Assembly (NCBI RefSeq): GCF_003477705.1
Contig: NZ_QUDV01000003.1
Coordinates: 124,001-188,000, forward strand
Reading direction: 5' to 3'
Origin: Dorea sp. AF36-15AT
Lineage (GTDB): Bacteria > Bacillota > Clostridia > Lachnospirales > Lachnospiraceae
DNA: 64,000 nt
Of the stretch, positions 44,630 to 55,900 are shown one piece after another. Made by a program: the position numbers and the translations under genes. The notes under the pieces were generated by a model. It saw only the letters and a program-made list of their open reading frames with translations, had not been told where the DNA came from and made no database searches. How positions within the stretch are numbered: the first letter of the stretch is position 1; each line of letters starts with the position of its first letter.

Positions 44630-45364
44630 TTAGTTGACCGGAGATAAGAGCAAAGTAAGCTCATTGCCGGCATTGTCCGGAATAGTCACAGTAGTCGGAT
44701 TGTCCGGAATGCGGAATGCGATTACGCCAGTGTCGGTGTTAACTGATTCCGGAGTGATACCGGTGATGTGATCGTAATCGATTCCTGAAAACGTATCCAG
44801 TATTTCCAGATACACGATACCGTCCTGCGAGTAAGAATTAACCAGTTCCGGCTTGTCTGTATCCAGATGGCTTACCTGATAGGTTCTGGTGACAGTCTGC
44901 CCATTTACAGATGCGGCGGTGATTGTCAGCGTGCCATTCTGCGTGATTTCGGCAGAATAACTGTGAGAGCCGGTTTTGGTAAGCGCGATCGGACGCCCGT
45001 CCAGATCAGCGCTGGCATCGCGGATCGGAAGCAGAGTCTTTAATTCAATATCGTAGACTGCATTGGTGGCAGATTTAACGTTCTTGCGTTCTGCAATAAT
45101 GGTCGGATGTATAAACATCAGTGGTAAAAGTACCAGAAGTATCGTAAATATATACGCCAAAAAACGTCCCAGACTGAAGGAAGGCTTCTTGTAATTGCCC
45201 CACGATTCCAGCACTTCGACGGGAATGGAACTCGGATCCATGTCACAGGCATTGAATACATTGTTCAATAACTGATTGGCAGTCTGAGTATCCAGTGTAG
45301 GGATCTCTGCGTTATTCAAAGATAATTCTTCTGACTGAAATGTTGGTATGTTATCTTTAGACAA
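44630..45364 (-). CDS. probable membrane anti-sigma factor
   Basis: This 244-residue protein has a cytoplasmic N-terminus (1-66), one membrane helix (about 68-90) and an extracellular Ig-like C-terminal part ending in NAGNELTLLLSPVN. It begins with TTG 45364 inside the end of the sigma gene (8-bp overlap) behind AAAGGAGGG. Sigma-then-membrane-protein order with overlap is the classical ECF sigma/anti-sigma layout. No zinc-binding anti-sigma motif (H-x3-C-x2-C) is visible, so the inhibitory part would be a different class. An extracellular sensor end could read surface or wall status. Confidence 0.7.
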   Translation of the reverse strand: MSKDNIPTFQSEELSLNNAEIPTLDTQTANQLLNNVFNACDMDPSSIPVEVLESWGNYKKPSFSLGRFLAYIFTILLVLLPLMFIHPTIIAERKNVKSATNAVYDIELKTLLPIRDASADLDGRPIALTKTGSHSYSAEITQNGTLTITAASVNGQTVTRTYQVSHLDTDKPELVNSYSQDGIVYLEILDTFSGIDYDHITGITPESVNTDTGVIAFRIPDNPTTVTIPDNAGNELTLLLSPVN

Positions 45365-45959
45365 AACTAATCCCTCCTTTCTCCTTGCCGAGCTTGGCTT
45401 CCAGGAGTTTCTGTCCTTTGTGGAGTCTTCGCTTGATCGTGCTGCGGCTGCAGTCCATGGCATCTGCGATCTCATCAATCGCCATGTTGTTGTAATAGCG
45501 CATGATGATTGGTTGTGCAAACTGCTGTGGCAGCGAGTAAATAGAGTTGATCAATTGCTGTTGTGTGTCTTTGGTAAGTGCGTATTTTTCCGGATTGGAC
45601 TCTGTGCTGTAATCGACACAACGATGATAGGGAATTTTTTCATCAGATGTATCGAACTGAATATCCTGTTCCTGCCGCTTCATCTTCTGAGTGGTGTCGA
45701 AACAGATGCGGAATGTAATCTGGTGGAGCCATGACACGAAAAGTCGTGGATTCTTCAGTGTATGAATATTTTTCAGTACCAGAATGTAAACATCCTGAAG
45801 AATATCCTGAGCCAGATAGGAATCCTTGGTATACTGATAGGCAAAACGATACTGCTTCTGATAGGTGGCAGTATACAATTCTGCAAATGCGTCACTGTCG
45901 CCCATCTGCGTACGTTCTACAAGTTTAGCCAGATAGTCATAATCTAATTCCATAGCCAT
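45357..45959 (-). CDS. ECF-type RNA polymerase sigma factor
   Basis: This 200-residue sigma has region 2 (DAFAELYTATYQKQYRFAYQY, with DILQDVYILVLKNI) and region 4 (LPQQFAQPIIMRYYNNMAIDEIADAM, with SRSTIKRRLHKGQK), and no regions 1 or 3. ATG 45959 has AAAGGAG upstream; an earlier in-frame ATG at 46010 lacks one. It is cotranscribed with a GGDEF-like gene upstream and its probable anti-sigma downstream. A matching promoter lies ahead of the giant surface gene on the other strand. Confidence 0.92.
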   Translation of the reverse strand: MAMELDYDYLAKLVERTQMGDSDAFAELYTATYQKQYRFAYQYTKDSYLAQDILQDVYILVLKNIHTLKNPRLFVSWLHQITFRICFDTTQKMKRQEQDIQFDTSDEKIPYHRCVDYSTESNPEKYALTKDTQQQLINSIYSLPQQFAQPIIMRYYNNMAIDEIADAMDCSRSTIKRRLHKGQKLLEAKLGKEKGGISFV

Positions 45960-45963
45960 AGAA

Positions 45964-46665
45964 TCAGCTCCTTTCAACGGTGGCTGACTTCGGAATGCGG
46001 GAATTAGCAAGGGAAATCAGTTTGGTGATCTGTTCCAGATGCTCGTCACGGTTCATAGCTTTACCAATCCTATATTCCATGGAAATGGAGTCAGAAGCCT
46101 GATTATACTGATCTACCCGGTCGGTTACGCGATCGAGAAATGTATTCAGCTTTTCGTCAGTACAATTCTCAAAAATGGCAAGAAACTTATTGCCGCCATT
46201 ACGACCTACAAAACAGAGTGAAACAGCTGCTGTTGATAAAATGCCGGAAAAATCTTTTAAAACTTTATTACCGGTTCGGTGATCGTATAATGTATTGATC
46301 TCCGGAAGATTCGACAGGTCGATCATGACACAGGCGATGTCATCCGGAAGCTTCTTGTCATAATACTTTTCAATAATCGTGTCACAGCTGAAACGGTTCG
46401 GAATGCCGGACAGTGGATCGGAGTACGCCACATCGTAAAGATTGTGGTAATTCATTTTCATGGAAGATATTAAACTAAAATCGATTAAAAGAAATACAAA
46501 AGTGACTAATAACACTGCCCATACAATGATAAAAAGTACGGTGGCAGGGGTAGAGTCAAAAATATACTGCTTCACTTCCGGCTGCATCAGCATATACAGA
46601 CTGACAGCAGTCAATATGATCAGCAAGATTAATTGGACGATTTTGAATGTGTTAAATTTCTTCAT
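45964..46665 (-). CDS. membrane protein with degenerate GGDEF domain
   Basis: This 233-residue protein has two membrane helices (about 9-27 and 41-63) and a GGDEF-like domain. The signature loop reads RNGGNKFLAIF, with GGNKF at 157-161 in place of GGDEF, so two metal and substrate residues are lost. Asp116 and the DPLSGIPNR start are kept. It is unlikely to make c-di-GMP but could bind a nucleotide or act as a dimer switch. It is first in the sigma-pilus operon, five bases before the sigma start. Confidence 0.85.
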   Translation of the reverse strand: MKKFNTFKIVQLILLIILTAVSLYMLMQPEVKQYIFDSTPATVLFIIVWAVLLVTFVFLLIDFSLISSMKMNYHNLYDVAYSDPLSGIPNRFSCDTIIEKYYDKKLPDDIACVMIDLSNLPEINTLYDHRTGNKVLKDFSGILSTAAVSLCFVGRNGGNKFLAIFENCTDEKLNTFLDRVTDRVDQYNQASDSISMEYRIGKAMNRDEHLEQITKLISLANSRIPKSATVERS

Positions 46666-46781
46666 AGAACCTCTCCTTAAATGTATCTAAAGGTATAACC
46701 ACCCAATTATTCGCATATTGTAGGATTGCCATCCCACTTTTATGCTCATATTAGGGCGGGCCAAATATCTTTCATCCACTT

Positions 46782-46823
46782 ATGAGCAAGTTCATATGGA
46801 TTCAGACCTTTTACCTTTGGCAT
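46782..46823 (-). repeat. copy 1 of a conserved short element (KGLNPY-type)
   Basis: Read on the minus strand it encodes MPKVKGLNPYELAH and continues to a stop at 46746 (25 codons). It matches the second copy at 60288-60326 in 30 of 39 positions. No clear SD precedes it, so coding status is uncertain. Confidence 0.55.
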
Positions 46824-46844
46824 TTTATAATGCAAGTATATCAC

Positions 46845-46898
46845 AAAAATAAAAAAAGGAGAAAAAATGTAAAAAAAAATGGAAAAAAATGGAAAAAA
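46845..46898 (+). promoter_or_regulatory. phased A-tracts upstream of the ECF-like promoter
   Basis: Runs of five to nine A lie at 46845-46849, 46851-46857, 46862-46867, 46871-46879, 46883-46889 and 46893-46898. The last five have centres spaced about 10-11 bp, the spacing of intrinsically curved DNA. They abut the -35 element. Confidence 0.6.
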
Positions 46899-46925
46899 TG
46901 AACCTTTTTAGTAGAAAAAAGCGTC
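46899..46925 (+). promoter_or_regulatory. ECF sigma-type promoter of the giant surface gene
   Basis: TGAACC (46899-46904), a 17-bp spacer and CGTC (46922-46925) match the TGAAAC-N16/17-CGTC pattern recognised by SigW/SigM-like ECF factors. The leader would be about 64 nucleotides. A weaker sigma-A alternative is TTTTTA-N17-TATATT (46905-46933). Confidence 0.55.
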
Positions 46926-46995
46926 TTTATATTATGAAAGGAAAAATTCGACTATAGATAGAATGTACAAACAAGAAAAGAAGGGGGAAACGCAT

Positions 46996-49900
46996 ATGAA
47001 AAAGATGAAACGGTGGCTGGCGTTAGTTCTTGCAATCGCATTAGTAAGCACCAATGCGATATATCAGTTAGGCACACATATGAGTGCCAGCGAGAGCAGC
47101 CAGGATACCAGCGTGTCTGAAGAACAACCACAGCAGGAAGAGCAGGCTGTGGACAGCCAGACGCAGGACACTACAGAGCACACGGATAGCGGGCAGGCAT
47201 CTGTTCAAGAGGTAACTCCTGAGCAGAGCGCGACAGCTACCACACAGCAGGCACCTGATGCACAGCAGGCAACTGATCCGCAGCAGACAGAGAAAGCACA
47301 GGCAGATGTCGCAAAGACAATAGCCGTGAAAATCCAGAAAAGTGATGTGGACGGCGGTACTGTCAAGGTAGTGAATGCAGATGGCAGTAAAACTGATGTA
47401 ACCTATGATGGTAATAATCAGTATGCAAAAGAAGTAACAGAAGGAGAAAGCTTTGGCTTCGAAGTTACTGCCAAAGATGGATATCAGGTAGAGCAGGTAA
47501 CAGATCAGAATGGAGCAGCAATTCAGCCTGCATCTGTAAACGGAAATGTTTCTACATATAATGTAACAGATATCCGGTCTGAAAAAGTTTTTTCTGTTAC
47601 TTATAATAAGGTAGAAACTCAGACAGAAGAGAAGAATGGTGAGAAAAATGGTGACGATTCGTCAGCTTCTAAGGATGCAGAAGTTACAGTTGTTCCAGAA
47701 GAGAAAACTGGTGAAGACAACAATGAATCAACATCCGTTAAAGAAGAAGCTGAAAAGAAGTCAGATGAGAATGTTGTTGAAGCAGAGCCGGTAGAGGATA
47801 CGAAAGAAGATAGCAGCTTATTGGATAAGTTCAAAGGCTGGTTTGCAGGTGAATCTACAAAGACTGTTAGCGAACAAAACACTGTAACAGTTGGACAGAC
47901 GATTAAACTTAATGGTACAAGTAATAGTTCATGGTATTGCAATTACAGCCAAGAGTGGAAGTCAAAAGATACGAACATTGCAACTGTAAGTAATGACGGT
48001 ACAGTAACGGGCGTAAGTGCGGGAAAAGTTACAATTAGTCATAAATATTGCACAGCTAGTCATGTATATAATCGAAAACATGATACCGAAACAGAAAAAT
48101 ATGAAGTTACGGTTGTAGCAGCTCCAAAGCCAACTGGAATTTCAATTAGTGGAAATAGTAGCGTTGAACGATTCAAATCTATTGACCTCAAAGCAACATT
48201 AGAACCAGCTGGTGCCAATGCTGATATTATTTGGACGTCTTCTAATGAAGAGATTGCAGAAGTCGATGATGGTACAGTAAAGGGCGTTACAGCAGGCGAG
48301 GTAACAATTACAGCAACAACTGATGTAGATGGCAAAAAACTCAGTGCGACAAAGAAAGTAACTGTTACAGAAGCAAAAAAGACGCACACGGCACTTCTTT
48401 ACTATCTGAAGACACCGACATCTGATCCTAAATCTAATGATACAGATCAGTGGGGATCACAGGCAGGAACATGTGAGATTTCTACGAATGGCCTTGCATG
48501 GGACTCAGCAGGTAAGAACAGTTTTGATAATGTGGCGAGCCGAGTATTGAAGTGGCCAGATGGTTCAACCGGCAGTAGTTGGGAAATTACGAAGTCATAT
48601 GACGGTGGTACACATTGGAATGCGATTTTCAATGCATTTAAGGCAGCCACAAGTGCTGAAGTGGGAAGAAATATTACTGAAGATGATGTAGAAGCTATTA
48701 TTATTCACCCATATAAGATATCAAATAATAATGATGGTATGCATGTGGACTGTACGGTAGAAGTAAAAGTAAAAGGAATTATCACAGCTACATATTATCT
48801 CTATGATGCTGGTAATGATGCTACCGGATTTACATGGTTGGAAGCAAAGCAGTATCGACTTGAAAATGGTGAAATAGCTGTTGCGGCACCGACAACGAAT
48901 TGCCCGGATACTAAGACCGTAGATGGAAAAGATTATGTATTTGATGGTTGGTATGCAGGAAGCTATGGTTCAGGTGAAAAAATCAATTATCCAGATACGG
49001 TAAGTGAAAATATAAATTATTATGCAAAATATGTTCGCGCAAATCTTGGATACACTGTAAAATATTACCTGAATGGAACTGAGACACCGGTTGCAACAGA
49101 TAAGACTGGAACAGCAAAACGAGATGGTGCAACAGTAACTGAGAATCCAATTAGTATTGCTGGATATACAGCAGTGTCTACAGATTCAAAGAGTATTAGA
49201 GTTCAGGAAAACGGAACAAATGAAATCATTTTCTACTATTATAAGAATGTAGAGCTGACAGCGAATAATGCATCTCAGAAATATAATGGAACAGAGTATC
49301 AGGTATCAGGTTATAGCGGAGCACCGGAAGATGCAGACTTTAGCAATATTACAGTAAGTGCAAAAGGAACAGATGCCGGAGAATATGATGCGAAATTTGC
49401 AAAAAATGTAGTTGGAACAATTGATGCTACAGGAAAGTATATTGTTACGAATACAACAGATGGTAAATTAACGATTACTCCAAGAAACGTTACTCTGACA
49501 TCTGGAAGTGACAAGAAGGAATACGATGGAACAGCACTTACAAAAGATGGAGTTACAGTAGGTGGCGATGGATTCGTAAGAGATGACGGAGCAACATATG
49601 CTGTGACCGGAACCATCACAAATGTAGGTGAGAAAGATAATACATTTACTTATAAGCTGAAAACGGGAACAAAAGGAAGTAACTATGAAATTACAACAGT
49701 TCCTGGAAAACTCAAGATCACACCGTGTACAACAAAGATCACTGTAACAATTACAGAAAACAGTGGCAGCGAGAAGTATGACGGAACAGAAAAGACAGTT
49801 ACAGGTTATACTGTAACAAGTATCAGCAATAAGTTATACAAAGAGAGTGATTTCTCCTTTACCGGTGTTGAAGCACACAAGACAGTAAGTGGAACGAATG

Positions 49901-52900
49901 CAGGTTCATATGATATGGGACTGGTATCTACCGATTTCACGAACAATAATGATAATTTCGCTAATGTGGAATTCAAGATTGTTGATGGAAAGCTTGATAT
50001 CGCACAGAGAAAAGTGACACTGACATCTGGAACAGACAGTAAGACTTATGACGGCAAACCGCTTACAAAAGATGGAGTCGCAGTAAGTGGTGATGGCTTT
50101 GTAAAGGGTGAGGAGCCAACTTACAATGTAACTGGAACGATTACAGATGCCGGAACAGTAGACAATACATTTACCTATACATTTGCTGAGGGTGTAGTGA
50201 AAGAAAACTATGCCATTACTAAGGAAGAGGGTACATTAACAGTAGCTCCGATCGATAAAGTCGTAGTAACTATCACAGGTAAGAAAGACCGTACGACATA
50301 CAATGGAAAAGAGCAGAATGTAAAAGACTACGAGGTATCTATTTCCAATGCAAAGTATAAAGAAAAAGACTTTGAATTCACTGGAAAAGCTATCGCAAAG
50401 GGTACAGATGCCGGAACGTATAAGATGGGATTAAAGGCTTCTGACTTTAAGAACACGAACAAGAACTTTAAAAATGTAGAGTTTGAAGTTACGGATGGAG
50501 AACTTACGATTGATCCTAAAGAAGTGACTTTAACATCTGGAAGAAGTGAGAGAGTATATAACGGAACTGCACTTACAAATAAGAATGTGGCTGAAAGCGA
50601 CAACGGATTTGTAGGAAATGATGGAGCAACTTATGAAGTAACCGGAAGTCAGACTAATGTTGGTGAGAGTGAGAATACATTTACCTATAAGTTAAAGGAT
50701 GGCACAAAGGCTAAAAACTACAGGATCACAACTGAGTATGGAAAGCTGAAAGTTACACCAGTTAATGATGAAGTGACAGTAACCATCACTGAAAATAGTG
50801 ACACAGCAAAATATGATGGAACTGAAAAGAATGTTACAGGTTATAAGGTGACAAGCATCAGCAATCCGGCGTATACCGAAAGTGATTTTGCGTTTACAGG
50901 TGACGAAGCACATAAGACTGTAAGCGGAACCAATGCCGGAACATATGATATGAATCTGGTAGCTGGCGATTTTGCTAACACCAGTGACAACTTTACGAAT
51001 GTTAAGTTCGTGATTGAAGATGGAACACTTGTAATTGCGAAGAGAGCTGTAACCCTGACATCTGCAACCGCTGAGAAGCCATATGACGGACAGCCGCTTG
51101 AGAATCACAAAGTAACAGTTGGCGGAGATGGATTTGCAACTGGTGAAGGCGCAGCATCTTATAATGTAACTGGAAGTCAGACTGTTGCAGGCGAGAGCGA
51201 TAATACATTTGAAGGATATACTTTGAATGAAAACACACTTGCAGATAATTATACGATCACAACTGCAGCCGGAAAGCTGAAGGTTACACCGGTTACAGAT
51301 AAAGTAACCGTAACAGTCAAAGAGCACAGTGGAAGCGGTACTTATGATGGAACTGAAAAGACAGTTGCAGGTTATGACATTGTAAGCATCAGTAATCCAT
51401 TATATACCGAAAATGATTTTACATTTAGCGGTGAGGCAACAGTCAAAGGTACAGATGCCGGAACTTATAACATGGAACTGAAACCGGAAGACTTCACAAA
51501 TAAGAGTGCTAATTTTACAAACGTAGAATTTGTGATTGAAGATGGAACACTTGTAATTGCGAAGAAAACTGTAACCCTGACCTCTGCAAGCGATTCAAAA
51601 CCATATGATGGCAATGCACTTACAAATGATAAAGTTACCGCAGAAGGTTTTGTGGGAAATGACGGCGCAACATATAATGTGACCGGAACTATCACAGATG
51701 TAGGTGAAAAGGTTAATGAATTCACTTATACATTGAATGAAGGCACAAACAAGGACAACTACGAGATTACAACTGTGTTTGGCAAACTTGTAATTACACC
51801 GAATGCAGATCAGGTTGTTGTAACTATTAAAGAGAATAGTGAAACCGTAACATATGACGGAGAAGAGCATACAGTTACAGGCTATACGGTAACAAACATC
51901 AGCAGCACACTGTATACAGAAAATGATTTCGAATTCGTTGGAGCTGATACAGCGAAGGAAGTGAAAGGAACCAATGCCGGAACATATGATATGAATTTAA
52001 AGGCATCTGATTTCCAGAATAAGAATGAGCAGTTCAGCAATGTAAAATTTGTAATTGTTGATGGTAAGCTGAATATTTCCAAGAGATCAGTGACACTGAC
52101 GAGTGCATCTGCAAGCAGACCATACAATGGCAAAGCACTTACGAACAATACAGTAACAGTTAGCGGCGAAGGCTTTGCAAACGGCGAAGGTGCAAAATAT
52201 GATGTAACCGGAACAATCACAAATGTAGGTAAGGTTGATAATACATTTACTTACAATCTGAATGAAGGGACAAACAAAGACAACTACGAAATCACCAAGA
52301 ACACAGGTAAGTTGGAGATTACATCAGTTACTACAGAAGTTACAGTAACAATTACGGGTAATATAAAAACAGATACATACGATGGAACAGAGAAGACAGC
52401 TAAAGGTTATGAAGTATCTATTGACAATGAACTGTATACGAAACAAGATTTCAGTTTCGATGGTGAAGCGATAGCAAAGAGAACCAATGCCGGAACTACA
52501 ATGATGGGACTGAAGGAGAGTAACTTTGCTAATGCCAGCAAGAACTTCACGAATGTCAAATTCGTAGTCATTGATGGTAAAGTTGCAATCGACAAACGTA
52601 ATGTTACATTAACATCTGCAACAGACAGTAAGCAGTATGATGGAAAGCCGTTGGCTAAAAAAGAGGTAACAGTTGGTGGTGATGGATTTGCAGGTATGGA
52701 AGGTGCAACCTATGATGTGACCGGAAGTCAGACAAAAGTAGGAAGCAGCAATAATACATTTATCTATGTGTTAAACAAAAATACAAATGCCGATAACTAC
52801 AACATTACAACGCATGAGGGAACCTTAACAGTTACCAATCGTGATGCGAAGTATAATGTAACACTTGTTGCCAACAGCAATACTGGTAATATTTACGATG

Positions 52901-55900
52901 GCAGCGAGAAGAGCGCAACGGGTATCCAGACAGATGAATTCGAGATTGACGGAGTAAAATATAAAGTCAGCGGATATCAGACATCTGATCCTACAGCAAC
53001 AGATGCCGGAACATATGACAATGTGATTACCGGAACTTACAAGGTTATGGATCCGGAAGGAAATGATGTAACAGATCAGTTTGCAGTAGCAACACAGAAT
53101 GGAAAGCTTGAGATTGCAAAACGTAAAGTTACATTAACATCTGCAACAGACAGTAAGCAGTATGATGGAACACCGCTTACGAAAAAAGAAGTTACAGTTA
53201 CCGGTGATGGCTTTGCAACAGGAGAAGGTGCTACATACAATGTAACCGGATCACAGACAGCCGTAGGAAGCAGCAAGAATACATTCAGTTATAAATTAAA
53301 TGATAATACAAAGGCTGATAACTACGAGATAAAGGAAGAACTGGGAACCTTAACGGTTAATGACCGTGCAGTGAAATATGAGATCACGGTAGCAGCAAAC
53401 AGTGATACAGTACTATATGATGGTAACGAGCATACTGTAGAAGGACTTAAGGAAAACACATTTACACTGGATGGCGTGAAATATACAGTCAGTGGACTGA
53501 CAGCAAAGGCAACTGGAACAGATGTTGATGAGTATACGAGCGAAATCAAGGGAACAGCTGTTGTGACAGACGAGGCTGGCAATGATGTAACAAAACAGTT
53601 CATCGTACACAAGACAGATGGCAAGCTTATCATCAATCAGAGAAAAGTAACACTGACCTCTGCATCAGATGAAAAGAAATACGATGGCAAGCCACTTACC
53701 AACGGTGAAATTACAGTTGGTGGAGATGGTTTTGCGACGGGTGAAGGTGCATCTTATGATGTGACCGGAAGCCAGACGATTGTAGGAAGTAGTGATAATG
53801 AGTTTACTTATACACTGAATGCTAATACAAAAGCGAAGAACTACAACATTACAACTCATAAGGGAACCTTAACAGTTACTAACCGTGATGCAAAATACGA
53901 GATTACGGTAGAGGCAAACAGTGCAACAGCACCATATGATGGTCAGCCACACAGTGCAACAGGACTTAAGACGGACACATTTGTTGTAAACGGAGAAACC
54001 TATACCGTCAGCGGACTGGCAGCAGAAGTGACTGCAACTGATGCAGATGAATATGCAAATACTGTAACAGGAACAGCAGTTGTAAAAGATGTGGCAGGTA
54101 ATGATGTAACAGCTCAGTTTGAAGTTCATACAAAGAACGGAAAACTTACAATTACCAAGAGAACTGTAATTTTCACATCTGCAACAGATAGCAAACCATA
54201 TGATGGTAAACCACTTACAAACCACGAAGTTACAGTTACAGGCGATGGTTTCGCAGAAGGAGAAGGTGCAAGCTTTAACGTAACTGGAAGCCGTACTCTT
54301 GCAGGAAAGAGTGATAATACATATGAGTATACTCTGAACAGTAATACAAATGCAAAGAACTACAATATTACAAAGAATACAGGAACTTTAACGATTACAG
54401 ACAGAGAAACGAAATACGATATCACAGTAAGAGCGAACAGCAAAGATACAACTTATGATGGAACTGAACAGACAGTTGTCGGATTTGAGCAGACAACATT
54501 TGTGGTGGATGGCAATACATACACAGTCAGTGGAATAAGTGCTGAAGCAAAAGGAACTGATCAGGGCAACTATCAGACAACAATCACCGGAACACCGGTT
54601 GTAAAAGATACATCCGGAAATGATGTGACATCACAGTTTGAGGTGAAGACAGTCAGCGGCTTGCTGAAGATTGCCAAGAGAGATATTACAATTACAGCAG
54701 GAAGTGCACAGGCTATTTATACAGGCACAGCATTGATATGTAATACATCTCAGATCACAGCAGGAAAACTTGCGACAGGAGACAACTATACTGCAACAAT
54801 CGCAGGAAGCCAGACGCTGGTAGGTTCCAGTGATAATATCATTACTTCAGTAACAATTAAGGCTGACAAAGATGGTCAGGAAAAGGATGTAACAAATAAC
54901 TACAACATTAAGCTTGAACCTGGTCTGCTTACAATTACAGACGGAGCACCGGAGACTCCAGTTGATCCATCCGTAGTTGTTAATAAGACACATGATGAGA
55001 ACCAGACATACAAGGCAGGAGACGTTATCACATTTACAATTACAGTTAAGAATATCTATGATGAAGTGAAGACGATTACTCTTGCAGAGCAGGAAGGTGT
55101 AACACTTGATTCAGAAGTATTTGAAAATGTAGAACCAGGAAAAGAGATTACAGCGACAGCTACTTATACAGTAACCGAAGCTGACATCGTAAATCGAACA
55201 TTTACAAATAATGTAACTGCAAGATTTAGTGGAGTAGATAAGGAATATACAGGAACAGATACTGTAGATGAGTTTGAAAATCCAAATCCACATATGACAA
55301 TCACAAAGACAACGAAGGATGTGGAGGAGAATCACATTTACAAGCTCGGTGAGACAATCAAATATGTAATTACAGTTACAAATGACGGAAACCTCACACT
55401 TACAAATGTTAAGGTTGAAGATGCACTGACAGGCAACGCCGGACAGAATGCATGGACAATTGATACATTTGCACCTGGCGCGACACAGACATTTGAAACA
55501 AGTTATGTAGTAACAGAAGAAGATGTGCTGGCTGGAAAAGTTATCAATAACGTAACTGGTACAGCAAAAGATCCTACAAATCCAGATGAGCCTAAGACAC
55601 CGGTAACACCTGGTGAAAAAGAAGATTCGGTTGAAACACCGAATCCAAGCTTAACAGTCGTTAAAACATCTGATAAGACTGGTCAAGTGAAACTTGGCGA
55701 TGAGATTACATACACCATTACCGTAACAAATAATGGAAATGTAACAATCAGCGGAGTAAAACTTAATGATTCCTTAACAGGAGATAACTGGACACTTGGC
55801 AACATCAAACCGGGCGAGACAGTAACTAAGAAAGCAACATACACCGTAACCGAAGCAGATATTATCGAAGGACAGATCGTGAACCATGCAACAGCAACAG

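Larger units (their letters stand above)
46666..46995. other. 330-bp divergent intergenic region between the sigma-pilus operon and the giant gene
   Basis: It contains, left to right, the leader of the minus operon, a TGCTCAT/ATGAGCA inverted repeat (46742-46788 area), and a conserved element also found at 60288-60326. Phased A-tracts (about 46845-46898), an ECF-like promoter (46899-46925) and the leader of the giant gene follow. I see no riboswitch match. Confidence 0.7.

Noticed and set aside
45365..45520. Longer N-terminus for the anti-sigma protein
   Set aside because: It would be translated from the sigma gene in another frame, without an SD; TTG 45364 has an excellent one.
46666..46995. 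c-di-GMP riboswitch ahead of the giant or GGDEF genes
   Set aside because: The expected conserved GEMM core and the class II pseudoknot sequences are not found on either strand.
50692..51327. Long minus-strand frames opposite the giant gene
   Set aside because: They repeat with the array period and are rich in Cys, Ser and Ile, which is what antisense reading of the repeats gives; no start signals.
49489..54940. CRISPR-like regular repeats
   Set aside because: The regular spacing is 510-525 bp and lies inside one coding frame; it is a protein repeat, not a CRISPR array.
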